Shown here piece after piece: positions 25,507 to 34,579 of a DNA stretch of 64,000 nt. The stretch's first letter is position 1, and the number at the start of each line of letters is the position of its first letter. Source of the DNA: Clostridium_S neuense. GTDB lineage: Bacteria; Bacillota; Clostridia; Clostridiales; Clostridiaceae. The position numbers and the translations under genes are program-made. The DNA lies in assembly GCF_045310695.1 (NCBI RefSeq), contig NZ_JBJIAA010000007.1:124001-188000 (forward strand). Reading direction: 5' to 3'. Below the pieces are notes generated by a model. The model saw nothing but the letters and a program-made list of their open reading frames with translations, had not been told where the DNA came from and did no database searches.

Positions 25507-26670
25507 ATGTTGCTAATCAAAAATGGTAAGGTATTAACAATGAGTGGTAAAAATTATGAAAGGGGCTGCGTGCTTGTACATAATGGCAAAATAAAAAAAA
25601 TTGGCGATAAAATTGAAGAAACACCTGATATGGAAGTAATAGATGCAGAAGGATGTATTGTAATGCCTGGAATAATAGATGCTCATTGTCATATTGGGCT
25701 CGTTGAAGAAAATATGGGTTTTGAGGGCGATGATATAAATGAAGCTTCAAACCCTGTTGTTCCAGAGCTTAGAGCCATAGATGGAATAAATCCAATGGAT
25801 GTTGCTTTTGATGATGCAGTTAAAGCTGGAATTACAGGTGTTATGACTGGTCCTGGAAGTGGGAATGTCATGGGGGGCCAATTTGTGTTTATGAAAACCA
25901 AAGGAAAATGTGTAGATGATATGGTTATGCTTGAACCGTCAGCAGTAAAGGTAGCTTTTGGAGAAAATCCAAAGAGATTTTATGGGAAAAAAGGGAAAAT
26001 GCCAGTAACTAGAATGGCAACTGCTGCACTTTTAAGGGGAATCTTAACCAAAGCAAAATTTTATATGGCAAAAAAGAATAAAGCACTTAGGGATGGTGAA
26101 TTATTTGAGGAAGACTTTAAACTTGAATCTTTAATTCCTGTGCTTGAGAGAAAAATACCTCTTAAAGCGCATGCACACAGAGCTGATGATATATTAACTG
26201 CTATAAGAATAGCAGAGGAATTTAATGTAAAAATGACACTTGATCATTGTACGGAAGGACATCTTATAAGTGAATATGTTAAAAAATCTCAATTCCCTGC
26301 AATTGTTGGTCCAAGCCTTACATCAAGGTCTAAAATAGAACTTCAAAACAAGACTTTTAAAACTCCAGGTATACTTGCTAAAGCAGGAGTTAAAGTCGCT
26401 ATTATGACAGATCATCCTGTAATACCTGTAGGTTATCTTCCTATATGTGCTGGACTTGCAGCTAAGGATGGGTTGGGTGTAGAAGAAGCTTACAAGGCTA
26501 TAACGATAAACTCAGCAGAAATTTGTGGTGTTTCTGATAGAGTTGGTAGTTTAGAAGAAGGGAAAGATGCAGATATAGCAATTTTTACAGGAAATCCAAT
26601 GGAAGTGTTCACAGAAGCTAAGTACACAATAATAAATGGAGAAATAGTTTTTTCTAAGTGCGATAAATAA
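25507..26670 (+). CDS. Amidohydrolase (imidazolonepropionase/dihydroorotase-like)
   Basis: A 387-residue metal-dependent amidohydrolase. The HxH motif is in GIIDAHCHIG, a later His in KAHAHRADD, LDHCTEGH for further ligands and MTDHPVIP for the catalytic Asp. The C-terminal GSLEEGKDADIAIFTGNP is the classic small beta-domain of these enzymes. ATG 25507 is preferred: GGAG lies 9 bases before it and the family begins LLIKNGKV. Substrate not predictable. No partner genes are adjacent. Confidence 0.9.
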   Translation: MLLIKNGKVLTMSGKNYERGCVLVHNGKIKKIGDKIEETPDMEVIDAEGCIVMPGIIDAHCHIGLVEENMGFEGDDINEASNPVVPELRAIDGINPMDVAFDDAVKAGITGVMTGPGSGNVMGGQFVFMKTKGKCVDDMVMLEPSAVKVAFGENPKRFYGKKGKMPVTRMATAALLRGILTKAKFYMAKKNKALRDGELFEEDFKLESLIPVLERKIPLKAHAHRADDILTAIRIAEEFNVKMTLDHCTEGHLISEYVKKSQFPAIVGPSLTSRSKIELQNKTFKTPGILAKAGVKVAIMTDHPVIPVGYLPICAGLAAKDGLGVEEAYKAITINSAEICGVSDRVGSLEEGKDADIAIFTGNPMEVFTEAKYTIINGEIVFSKCDK

Positions 26671-26678
26671 ATTTAACA

Positions 26679-26720
26679 CCCCAAGTTTTAAAAGCTTTTA
26701 GAACTTGGGGCTAGGTTTTA
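26679..26720 (+). terminator. Intrinsic terminator
   Basis: CCCCAAGTT and AACTTGGGG with a short A/T extension, followed by TTTTAT. Confidence 0.8.
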
Positions 26721-26760
26721 TGGTTCTATTTGAAAAGTTTAAGAGTTGTTACATAATAAT

Positions 26761-27888
26761 TTAGAAGTGATACATGTCCTTTCTAAGCTTCACATTTAAA
26801 ACCAGAGATAAGGCTATAAAATTTGCCAGAAGTGAGCTTCCACCGTAACTCATAAAAGGTAGAGTGATTCCACTAACTAGAGTGATTTTTATAGTCATCC
26901 CTACATTTTGAAATATAGAAAATATAAATGATGAAAATATGCCTACGCAAATTAGCTTTCCACTAAGGTCTTTAGAATCTTTAGCTATTTTTATTATTTT
27001 GTATAAAAGGATAAAATATAAAGTAAATAGAAAAATAGCACCAGCTAGTCCCCATTCCTCACCAACGGAAGCAAATATAAAGTCAGTATGAATTTCTGGT
27101 ATATAACCTCCATTTGAGAAGTTACCTTTAAAAAATCCATTTCCAAATATTCCACCAGATCCGATTGCAGTTATAGACTGCATAACTTGATATAGTGAAT
27201 CTGACTGTGAAGCAGCTGCATTTAACGCCGAGTCCGGAGTTAAGAAGGAAGTTATTCTAGCTTTTTGATAGGCTTTTAATATACCGCTAAACCATATTAT
27301 AGCACTAATAGGAATTGAACTTAGCACAAGTCCTATTAGAACTTTAATACTAATATTAGCAATAAAAAGAATACCTAAGCCTATACATAAACAAACTATT
27401 GCCATTCCTAAGTTTGGCTGCTTATAGATTAGAAGAAATGGGACTATTATGTATCCAGACAATATTAAAAAATTCTTTAAGTTATTTACTTTGCCTTCCA
27501 TAACATCTATTTTTCTTACTAATATTAAAGTGAGTGAGATTTTAGCAAATTCTGCCGGCTCTATTCCAAAAATCCAAGAGTTTGCACCATTTACAGCAGG
27601 TGCCTTTAGTGTAGCAATTAAGACAATTACTATAAACCAATATAATATTTCAGAATATCTTAATATGGTTTTATAATCTATGAAGACAAGAAATATGCAT
27701 ACTGCAATACTCAATAATAAATTTAAAGCTTGATGCTTTACAAAGAAATAACCATGCGAATAATATGTACTTGTGAAGATATTAATTATTCCAAAAGCCA
27801 CAATTAATACTGCATTAATTAAAAGAATAATATCTAGTTTTTTTAATAGATTTAACTTTTTAGGGAATTTTAACAACAATGACTTCAA
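26761..27888 (-). CDS. FtsW/RodA/SpoVE family peptidoglycan polymerase
   Basis: A 375-residue SEDS protein with about ten membrane segments. Late motifs are PEIHTDFIFASVGEEWG and LPFMSYGGSS, both diagnostic. SEDS proteins polymerise glycan strands from lipid II together with a class B PBP. The TTG start at 27888 follows CGGAGGT, while the ATG at 27933 has no RBS. It has no PBP or division genes beside it, so whether it serves elongation, division or sporulation is open. Confidence 0.93.
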   Translation of the reverse strand: MKSLLLKFPKKLNLLKKLDIILLINAVLIVAFGIINIFTSTYYSHGYFFVKHQALNLLLSIAVCIFLVFIDYKTILRYSEILYWFIVIVLIATLKAPAVNGANSWIFGIEPAEFAKISLTLILVRKIDVMEGKVNNLKNFLILSGYIIVPFLLIYKQPNLGMAIVCLCIGLGILFIANISIKVLIGLVLSSIPISAIIWFSGILKAYQKARITSFLTPDSALNAAASQSDSLYQVMQSITAIGSGGIFGNGFFKGNFSNGGYIPEIHTDFIFASVGEEWGLAGAIFLFTLYFILLYKIIKIAKDSKDLSGKLICVGIFSSFIFSIFQNVGMTIKITLVSGITLPFMSYGGSSLLANFIALSLVLNVKLRKDMYHF

Positions 27889-28020
27889 CTTTGCTACCTC
27901 CGTAAAATTATAGTGAATTAATATAGATATCAAAAGTATACCATGTTTTTCAGGTAAATTTGTTTAATTTTTATTAATATTTGTATTGAAAAGTATAAAG
28001 ATTATTGATATAGTAAATAC

Positions 28021-28300
28021 TATAATGTGATTTCTATGAAATGGAAAGTAGCTTATAAAACTTTTAAAGCGAACTAATGTTGGTGTAAGATTAGTATAGT
28101 TTTATAATGTGAATAGAGCCATGGAGAAGCTTCAAAGGATAAGATTATTATTCGATGGTAGCCGCTGACCAGCGTTAAGGTTTGAGTGGATTAGTCTATA
28201 ATAGTAGTATTTATTGGATTAATCAATCAGAGTGGTACCGCGTATAAACGTCTCTGCATTTTGCAGTTGATGTTTTTTATTTTTTGTAAGGATATTTTTA
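28021..28300 (+). promoter_or_regulatory. T-box riboswitch of argS (Arg specifier AGA)
   Basis: The T-box core GAGTGGTACCGCG is at 28230-28242. It is followed by a terminator hairpin (AACGTC... with TTGATGTT and a T-run at about 28246-28285). In stem I, GTGAATAGAGCC (28109-28120) is the 3' side of the specifier loop, and the codon AGA (28115-28117) fits arginine. Uncharged tRNA-Arg would pair there and with the TGG of the core, allowing read-through. A promoter TTGAAA (27986-27991)-17-TATAGT (28009-28014) starts the leader. Confidence 0.9.
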
Positions 28301-28313
28301 AGGAGGAATTTTA

Positions 28314-30005
28314 GTGGATTACAAAAAATTAATAGCAGAGAAAGTAAAAGAAATTGTAAGTATGGACTTGGAAATCTTAGAAAGGCTTATAGAGATACCT
28401 CCCAAACCTGAAATGGGTGACTTTGCGCTTCCATGTTTTCAATTTGCTAAAATTATGAGAAAAGCACCTAACATGATAGCTGAAGAACTTTCTAAAAATA
28501 TTAAAATTGAAGGTGTTGAAAAAGTTGAAAATTTGGGACCATATTTAAATTTCTTTGTAGATAAAGGGACATACTCAAAGAGTGCTATAGAAAATATTTT
28601 AAGTGAGAATGAAAAATACGGTTCATCGGCTCTTGGAGAGGGAAAAAATGTAACGGTGGAATTTTCTTCGCCAAATATAGCAAAGCCTTTTCATGTAGGT
28701 CATTTATTTAGTACAGCTATAGGAAATTCTCTGTATAGAATTTTTGATTTTGAAGGGTATAATTGCATAAGAATTAATCATCTTGGCGATTGGGGAACGC
28801 AGTTTGGTAAATTAATATGTGCTTATAAGAAGTGGGTTAATGAGGAGGATTTGGAAAAGGAACCAATAAAGGAACTCCTCAGGATATATGTAAAATTCCA
28901 TGAAGAAGCGGAAAAGGATCCATCACTAGAAGATGAAGGAAGAGAATATTTCAAAAAGCTTGAAGATGGAGAGAAAGAGGAAGTAGAGCTTTGGACTAAG
29001 TTTAGAAATTTAAGCCTAAAAGAATTTAAAAAGGTATATGATGAACTTGGAGTAGAATTTGATTCATATAAAGGTGAGAGTTTTTACAGCGATAAAATGG
29101 ATGCCATAATTGAAGAAATGAATAAAAAAGGTCTCTTGGTTGAGAGTAATGGAGCTAAAGTTGTTATGCTTGATGAGTATAATATGCCTCCATGCATAAT
29201 ACAAAAGGCTGATGGCGCAAGCATATATGCAACTAGAGATATTGCAGCAGCTGAATATAGAAAGAAAACTTATGATTTTTATAAGAGTATTTATGTAGTT
29301 GGAGCTGAGCAGAAACTTCATTTTAAACAATTTTTTAAGACACTTGAACTTGCTGGTCATGAATGGGCAAAAAGCTGTGTTCATGTTGCTTTTGGGACTG
29401 TTAAATTTGCAGATAGAAAGTTATCAACAAGAAAAGGTGAGGTAATTTTTCTTGAAGATTTATTGAACAAAGCTGTTTTAAAAGCAAAAGAAGTAATAGA
29501 TGAAAAAAATCCTAATCTTGAAAATAAAGATGAAGTGGCTAAAAAGGTTGGAATAGGCTCTATAATATTTACTTATTTAAAAAATAGCAGAGAAAAGGAT
29601 ATTGTATTTAATTGGAGTGAAATGCTTAGCTTTGATGGTGAAACTGGACCATATGTACAGTATACTTATGCAAGGGCAAAGAGCATATTAAGAAAGTTTG
29701 AAGAAGCATCTTCAGAAATAGATTACAGTAAATTAAATTCAGAAGAAGAATTTGAGCTTGTGAAGAAACTTCAAGGTTTCAATGAAGCAATACTAAATGC
29801 AATAGATAAATTGGAACCTTTTATAGTAACTAGATATGTTATTGATGTTGCTAAAGCTTTTAATAAATTTTATAATTCATGTAACATAATTAATACAGAA
29901 GATATTGGACTCAAAAATGCTAGAATGATGCTTGTGAAAGCTTCTTCTATAGTAATAAAAAATGCACTGAACTTGCTTGGTATTAATACAGTTGAAAAAA
30001 TGTAA
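28314..30005 (+). CDS. argS: Arginyl-tRNA synthetase
   Basis: A 563-residue class I synthetase. The HIGH motif appears as HVGH (AKPFHVGHLFSTAIGNS, near residue 123), and the KMSK region as KLSTRKGE. The N-terminal ~100 residues are the additional domain that binds the tRNA D-loop. The C-terminus is the anticodon-binding helical DALR domain. GTG start after AAGGAGG. It is controlled by the T-box leader just upstream. A small membrane-protein gene follows by 14 bases. Confidence 0.97.
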   Translation: MDYKKLIAEKVKEIVSMDLEILERLIEIPPKPEMGDFALPCFQFAKIMRKAPNMIAEELSKNIKIEGVEKVENLGPYLNFFVDKGTYSKSAIENILSENEKYGSSALGEGKNVTVEFSSPNIAKPFHVGHLFSTAIGNSLYRIFDFEGYNCIRINHLGDWGTQFGKLICAYKKWVNEEDLEKEPIKELLRIYVKFHEEAEKDPSLEDEGREYFKKLEDGEKEEVELWTKFRNLSLKEFKKVYDELGVEFDSYKGESFYSDKMDAIIEEMNKKGLLVESNGAKVVMLDEYNMPPCIIQKADGASIYATRDIAAAEYRKKTYDFYKSIYVVGAEQKLHFKQFFKTLELAGHEWAKSCVHVAFGTVKFADRKLSTRKGEVIFLEDLLNKAVLKAKEVIDEKNPNLENKDEVAKKVGIGSIIFTYLKNSREKDIVFNWSEMLSFDGETGPYVQYTYARAKSILRKFEEASSEIDYSKLNSEEEFELVKKLQGFNEAILNAIDKLEPFIVTRYVIDVAKAFNKFYNSCNIINTEDIGLKNARMMLVKASSIVIKNALNLLGINTVEKM

Positions 30006-30019
30006 AGGTGGGGAATTGA

Positions 30020-30403
30020 ATGGGTTTTTCTTTGAAGGTTATTGTTAGTTTATTTGCAATGGTACTTCTTGTAATGTTTTTTTATAATTTTGTTATTAGA
30101 ATTTATGTACTTCCTAAGGTTAAAATTAATAAGTGGATAGTCTTGGCACTTGGTGTAATAATGTTTTTTGTAACAAATATTGTTGGGGCAAATCTTAAAA
30201 TAGATTATACTAAATTTGGAGTAAAGCAGCTGCCTTATTATATATCCATGTTACTGTTTATTTTATTCTTCTTCATGTTTTTTGATCTAATGGGATGGGG
30301 AGCGGCATCTAGAATGGATAAAAAGAAAAGCAAGAATGATATAGTTATAAGACCAAAGGCTAAGCCTAATAGAGTAAAAAATAGAGATAAGGATAAAAAA
30401 TAA
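30020..30403 (+). CDS. Small membrane protein of unknown function
   Basis: A 127-residue protein with three membrane segments (residues ~4-28, 40-58, 72-95) and a strongly basic cytoplasmic tail of ~30 residues (rich in K, R, N). I do not recognise it. GGTGGGG RBS and tight spacing suggest co-transcription with argS. Confidence 0.65.
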   Translation: MGFSLKVIVSLFAMVLLVMFFYNFVIRIYVLPKVKINKWIVLALGVIMFFVTNIVGANLKIDYTKFGVKQLPYYISMLLFILFFFMFFDLMGWGAASRMDKKKSKNDIVIRPKAKPNRVKNRDKDKK

Positions 30404-30451
30404 ATAGTATCTTAAAGCATTAAATAAATACAATTACAATATATTACCGAT

Positions 30452-30482
30452 ACACCTGTACTAAATGTATAGGTGTTTTTTT
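30452..30482 (+). terminator. Intrinsic terminator
   Basis: ACACCTGTAC and TGTATAGGTGT form an imperfect stem followed by seven T. Confidence 0.75.
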
Positions 30483-30578
30483 AGTCTTAAGTTAAATTTA
30501 GGGAATTGGAAACTTGAATAATGTAGTAAAATAAATATAATGGTATATGATGGAATAATGAAATGGAGATGAATTAGT

Positions 30579-31262
30579 GTGAAAAAAACAATAGGAATAT
30601 TAGCAGGAATGGGACCAAGATCTACGGCTCCATTTATAGATCTTGTTTTAGATGAATGTCAGAAGCAATATGGAGCGAAAAACGATATTGATTTCCCTAA
30701 AATGATGATATATTCGCTTCCAACACCTTTTTATGTTGATAGGCCAATAAATCATAAGGCAATGAAGGAAACCATAATTGAAGGGCTTCAAAAGCTTGAA
30801 AAAACAGGTGTGGATTTTATAGCTATGCCTTGCAATTTTGCTCATATTTATTTTGAAGAATTAGAAAAATCAATTAGCATACCTCTTTTAAACATTGTAG
30901 ATGAAACTATTAAAAAGCTTCCTTCAAGCAGTGTAAAAATTACTTTATTTTCAACGAGTTCTACATATGAATTTGGAATTTATCAAAAAGGAATAAAAAA
31001 ATATGGACACCAATTTGTTTTTGAAAATGAATGGCAAGTAATCTTAAATAATTTAATTAAAGATATAAAGACTAGTAAAGATAATGACAAAAATGTTGAA
31101 GTTTTAAAGGAATTAATAGAGAAAGTAAAAAAGGAAGATGTTCAAGATATAATAATTGGATGTACAGACTTAAATCCTATTTTGAAAAAAATTTCTACAG
31201 AACTCAATATTATAGATTCTTCAAAATGTCTTGCAGAGGCTACTATCGAAAAAATATTGTGA
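30579..31262 (+). CDS. Aspartate/glutamate racemase family protein
   Basis: A 227-residue Asp/Glu racemase-fold protein. GILAGMGPRSTAPF opens it. The two catalytic cysteines are in MPCNFAH and IGCTDLNP. It interconverts L- and D-aspartate or a related amino acid, by a PLP-independent two-base mechanism. GTG start after GGAGATG. The stop (TGAAGTAAC) merges into an R1-like end. Confidence 0.92.
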   Translation: MKKTIGILAGMGPRSTAPFIDLVLDECQKQYGAKNDIDFPKMMIYSLPTPFYVDRPINHKAMKETIIEGLQKLEKTGVDFIAMPCNFAHIYFEELEKSISIPLLNIVDETIKKLPSSSVKITLFSTSSTYEFGIYQKGIKKYGHQFVFENEWQVILNNLIKDIKTSKDNDKNVEVLKELIEKVKKEDVQDIIIGCTDLNPILKKISTELNIIDSSKCLAEATIEKIL

Positions 31263-31301
31263 AGTAACATCATCTTGGTATATTAAATAAAATTAATGGT
31301 A

Positions 31302-31632
31302 CAAAAAATCCTAATAAATCTTGGTTAAAAAATCATAAAATGCTTAGATATTTCAATCTGTTTGAGCATTTTTTCAGCGGGTAAACATGCACGAGGTTTG
31401 GACTAATATATAGATGACTAATACAAGTTAAAGAAGGATAATGGGATTACATCCCAAACCCCGTATATGATCGTTATCCTTCTATACTTTCAAGCAAACA
31501 CGTGCTTAGAATTACCACTAAGATTTATAGGACTTTTTTAATGTAACTAATTTTTAGGTTTTGCATTTATTATTAAGAGGACCAGTTTGTGGCTTTCAAA
31601 TCATATGGGCTTATGCCCAAACTTCAATATGC
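31302..31632 (+). repeat. R1 repeat, long form (R1d) with nested R2
   Basis: The R1 hairpin arms AAATCCTAATAAATCTTGG (31304-31322) and CTAAGATTTATAGGACTTTT (31520-31539) are pushed apart by ~140 bases. The insert has GTTTGGACTAATATATAG and a palindrome GGGATTACATCCC. It closely matches the R1h insert at 46.45-46.56 kb in reverse. A GGGCTTATGCCC module (31608-31619) follows. The gap 31263-31650 is filled almost entirely by this. Confidence 0.7.
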
Positions 31633-31650
31633 GTACTTCGCAATTTTTTA

Positions 31651-33135
31651 TTAAATATTACTGGACTCTTTTAAATTCAAATTTGTTTCCATTTCTTCAG
31701 AGTTATCTTGAGTAGCTTCTGTAAAACTCAGATCAACCTCATCTAAAGGAATAACTTTTGTATGATGCTTTATTTTGTATCCTATATACAATGCAAAAAA
31801 TAGTGGAATACCTATATAGGATGCAATTAATCCTTGCCAGTCAATACCATTAGGAGTTATGCATGAATACCCTTGACCAAGTATTATAACTACACACATT
31901 ATTAATGCAAGTATAGGCCCAAATGGATACAGTATAGCTTTGTATTTTAAGGAATTTAAGTCTTTATTTTGATAAATAAAAGCTTTCCTAAATCTATAAT
32001 GACATATAGCAATTCCTACCCAAGCTATAAAACCAGCGAGACCAGAGGCTGCTACTAGCCAAACATAAACAGTACTCTCAGCATAAAATCCAGTTAGAAA
32101 GCAGAGAGAAGCTATTATTGTAGTTAAAATTAAAGCGTTTATAGGGACACCTCTATTGTTTGTTTTAGAAAATAATTTAGGAGCCATACCTTCTTTAGCC
32201 ATTGAATAAAGCATTCTGCTTGAAGCGTACATACCGGAATTACCGGCAGATAATACAGAGGTTAATATTATTGCATTCATTATTGAAGCTGCACCGGCTA
32301 TACCTGCTCTTTCAAAAACCATTGTGAAGGGGCTTGTTTTAACTCCAGCAGTAGTAAATGGTATTATGGCACCTATAACTATTATTGTGCCTAAATAAAA
32401 TATTAAAATTCTCCAAAATATTGAGTGTATTGCTTTTGGAATAGTTTTTTCAGGGTTTTCACTTTCTCCAGCAGCAACACCTATGAGTTCTGTTCCCTGA
32501 AATGAGAAACCAGCAATTAGGAATATAGCAAATAATGACTTAAAGCCGCCATTAAATGGACCACCAGCTATGAAATAGTTATGAAATCCAATACTTTTTC
32601 CACCCATTATACCCAAAATCATTAAAACTCCAATTACTAAAAATACAATAACAGTAACAACTTTAATTCCAGCAAACCAGAATTCCGATTCACCATATGC
32701 CTTTGAAGATAAAACATTTAAACCTACTATTATTACTAAAAATAACATACTCCAAAAAATACCTGGTACATGTGGAAACCAATATTTCATTATCAAAGAA
32801 CCTGCAACCATCTCAGCAGCAATTGTTATTGCCCAGTTGTACCAATAGTTCCAGCCAAGTGAAAAGCCAAGTGCTGGATCAATAAATTTATCAGCATAAG
32901 TACTAAATGAACCTGATATTGGCATATATGTTGCCATCTCACCTAAGCTTGTAATTAAAAAATATACCATTATGCCTATTAAGCCATAAGCGGCAAGTGC
33001 ACCTCCAGGACCAGCTTGATGTATAGTATCACCCATTGCAAGAAATATACCTGTACCAATAGAACCACCTAAAGCTATCATATTTAAATGTCTAGCCTTT
33101 AAACTTCTCTTTAATCCACTGTTTTGTTCACTCAT
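31651..33135 (-). CDS. lysP: Amino acid permease, probably lysine-specific
   Basis: A 494-residue APC-superfamily permease with about 12 membrane segments. Its N-terminus GLKRSLKARHLNMIALGGSIGTGIF is typical of the AAT/LysP group. It imports an amino acid by proton symport. The upstream lysine riboswitch strongly implies lysine as substrate and repression at high lysine. GGAGG RBS. It lies between an R1 repeat and the riboswitch, as a single-gene unit. Confidence 0.92.
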   Translation of the reverse strand: MSEQNSGLKRSLKARHLNMIALGGSIGTGIFLAMGDTIHQAGPGGALAAYGLIGIMVYFLITSLGEMATYMPISGSFSTYADKFIDPALGFSLGWNYWYNWAITIAAEMVAGSLIMKYWFPHVPGIFWSMLFLVIIVGLNVLSSKAYGESEFWFAGIKVVTVIVFLVIGVLMILGIMGGKSIGFHNYFIAGGPFNGGFKSLFAIFLIAGFSFQGTELIGVAAGESENPEKTIPKAIHSIFWRILIFYLGTIIVIGAIIPFTTAGVKTSPFTMVFERAGIAGAASIMNAIILTSVLSAGNSGMYASSRMLYSMAKEGMAPKLFSKTNNRGVPINALILTTIIASLCFLTGFYAESTVYVWLVAASGLAGFIAWVGIAICHYRFRKAFIYQNKDLNSLKYKAILYPFGPILALIMCVVIILGQGYSCITPNGIDWQGLIASYIGIPLFFALYIGYKIKHHTKVIPLDEVDLSFTEATQDNSEEMETNLNLKESSNI

Positions 33136-33236
33136 AATTATCCTCCAAGTTGTTTTAGATTTCTATAAGTAACTAAAGATAAACCACCTTGAAGCGATTT
33201 ATCTATAACTAAGATAATATAAAGAGTTGAAAAATA

Positions 33237-33268
33237 AAAAATGCCATGAAAGCATATTCATGGCATTT
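33237..33268 (-). terminator. Riboswitch-controlled terminator before lysP
   Basis: ATGCCATGAA with TTCATGGCAT, followed on the minus strand by TTTTTATTTTT. It is the expression platform of the lysine riboswitch. Confidence 0.85.
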
Positions 33269-33321
33269 ATACGAAAGTTATATATTCTTAACAAATACAA
33301 GAAATAACGTATATTATCATT

Positions 33322-33497
33322 GAAAATAGCTCTCCACAAAATCATTTGTGACAGTCTTATACATATTTTGCATAAGCCCAGCAAATAGTATTAAAGCAAT
33401 TAGCTATTTACTTCGGCGAAAAATCCTTTCATATTATTTCATCTAGCTTACATCCATAATATTACTATTAAGTTTCGCGCCTCTACCTCAGTTATGT
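33322..33497 (-). promoter_or_regulatory. Lysine riboswitch (L box)
   Basis: Read on the minus strand, the conserved pieces appear in order: GAGGTAGAGGCGCG, a GGATGTAAGC stem, CGCCGAAG, TGCTGGGCTT, GACTGTCACA, and TGTGGAGAGCTA closing P1. This is the L-box consensus. Lysine binding should favour the terminator at 33237-33268 and shut off the permease gene. Confidence 0.93.
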
Positions 33498-33516
33498 ACT
33501 TTTTAGTTTATCACCA

Positions 33517-33545
33517 ATTATCCACTGAAATTTAAAATAAGTCAA
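33517..33545 (-). promoter_or_regulatory. Promoter of the lysine riboswitch/lysP unit
   Basis: On the minus strand TTGACT (33545-33540), a 17-base spacer and GATAAT (33522-33517), about 25 bases before the aptamer. Confidence 0.75.
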
Positions 33546-33685
33546 GTCAAGCGTATTTGTACATGCTTAAAGTTTTAATTGGTTTTATTAATAAAATGAT
33601 ATAATTACTATAAGTATTTATTGATTTCTATCTAAACAAGGTGATAATATTAAAAAAATGATTTTAATGAAGGGGACGCATAGAA

Positions 33686-34174
33686 ATGAATATTAAAATT
33701 AGACGAGTATTAATTGATGACTTAGATGAAGTGACAAAAATCGAGAAAATATGTTTTCCAGAAGCAGAAGCAGCTTCGAGAGAATCCTTTGAAAGTCGCA
33801 TAAAAACATTTCCTGATAGTTTCTTTGTTGCAGAAGATGATGAAAAAATTATTGGATTTATTAATGGATGTGTTACGAATGAAAATACTATTTATGATGA
33901 ATTGTATGAAAATTCTTCACTTCATGTTAAAGATGGAGCTTATCAGACGATTTTTGGACTTGATGTTATACCAGATTATCAAAGGCAGGGGATTGCAGCA
34001 CAGCTTATGAATCACATGATAAAATATGCAAAAGAATCTGGAAAAAAGGGGGTTATTCTCACTTGTAAGGAAAAGCTTATTCACTATTATTCAAAGTTTG
34101 GATATATAAATAAGGGCATATCCAAATCCGTTCATGGTGGTGCTACGTGGTATGATATGATTCTGAAACTGTAG
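33686..34174 (+). CDS. GNAT family N-acetyltransferase
   Basis: A 162-residue GNAT domain. The acetyl-CoA-binding motif is VIPDYQRQGIAAQLM (R/Q-x2-G-x-A/G), followed by LTCKEKLIHYYSKFGY. Resembles the arylalkylamine/polyamine acetyltransferase-like group. Substrate not predictable. GAAGGGG lies before the ATG. Confidence 0.93.
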   Translation: MNIKIRRVLIDDLDEVTKIEKICFPEAEAASRESFESRIKTFPDSFFVAEDDEKIIGFINGCVTNENTIYDELYENSSLHVKDGAYQTIFGLDVIPDYQRQGIAAQLMNHMIKYAKESGKKGVILTCKEKLIHYYSKFGYINKGISKSVHGGATWYDMILKL

Positions 34175-34211
34175 GGGTAATAGAGAATTTATAGAGAATG
34201 CGAAGTAACTT

Positions 34212-34270
34212 AATCAGTGCACAGTTCACAGTGAAGGATGATTTATCTTCCTCTCGTCAGATAAATCTAA
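34212..34270 (+). repeat. R3-family repeat
   Basis: CAGTGCACAGTTCACAGTG followed by AAGGATGATTTATCTTCC and CTCTCG. GAACTGTACAAG at 34315-34326 pairs with the CAGTTC part, making a wider inverted repeat that runs into R1e. It starts ~40 bases after the GNAT stop. Confidence 0.55.
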
Positions 34271-34577
34271 AACTTATAAATGATATTATTTTGATATAAG
34301 AATTTATATATGATGAACTGTACAAGTTTACAGGTGAAATTCCGTAGGTACGAAGGAATTTTTTCCTTGCACCACTGTGGAAGTGAAGTAGCAATGCTGA
34401 AGGAACGATTTAAAAAAATCCTAATAAATCTTTGCGAAAAAATCACAAAATACTTAGATATTTCAATTGTCTGAGCATTTTTTTAGCGAGTTATTGAAAT
34501 ATCTAAGGATTTTGTGATTTTTTCACATTAGATTTATAGGAGTTTTTTAATGTGACGAAGCATTGTTAATTCGCATT
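34271..34577 (-). repeat. R1 repeat (R1e)
   Basis: Complete copy with small hairpin (CCGTAGGTACG), long A/T-flanked hairpin, and the end GAAGCATTGTTAATTCGC, which stops ~2 bases from the M56 stop codon. About 60 bases of extra flank (34271-34330) recur in reverse beside R1h at 46740-46800, so they belong to the element. Confidence 0.75.
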
Positions 34578-34579
34578 AT

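Noticed and set aside
33199..33384. 61-residue minus-strand frame
   Set aside because: It covers the lysine riboswitch terminator and aptamer end; the RNA explanation is far stronger.
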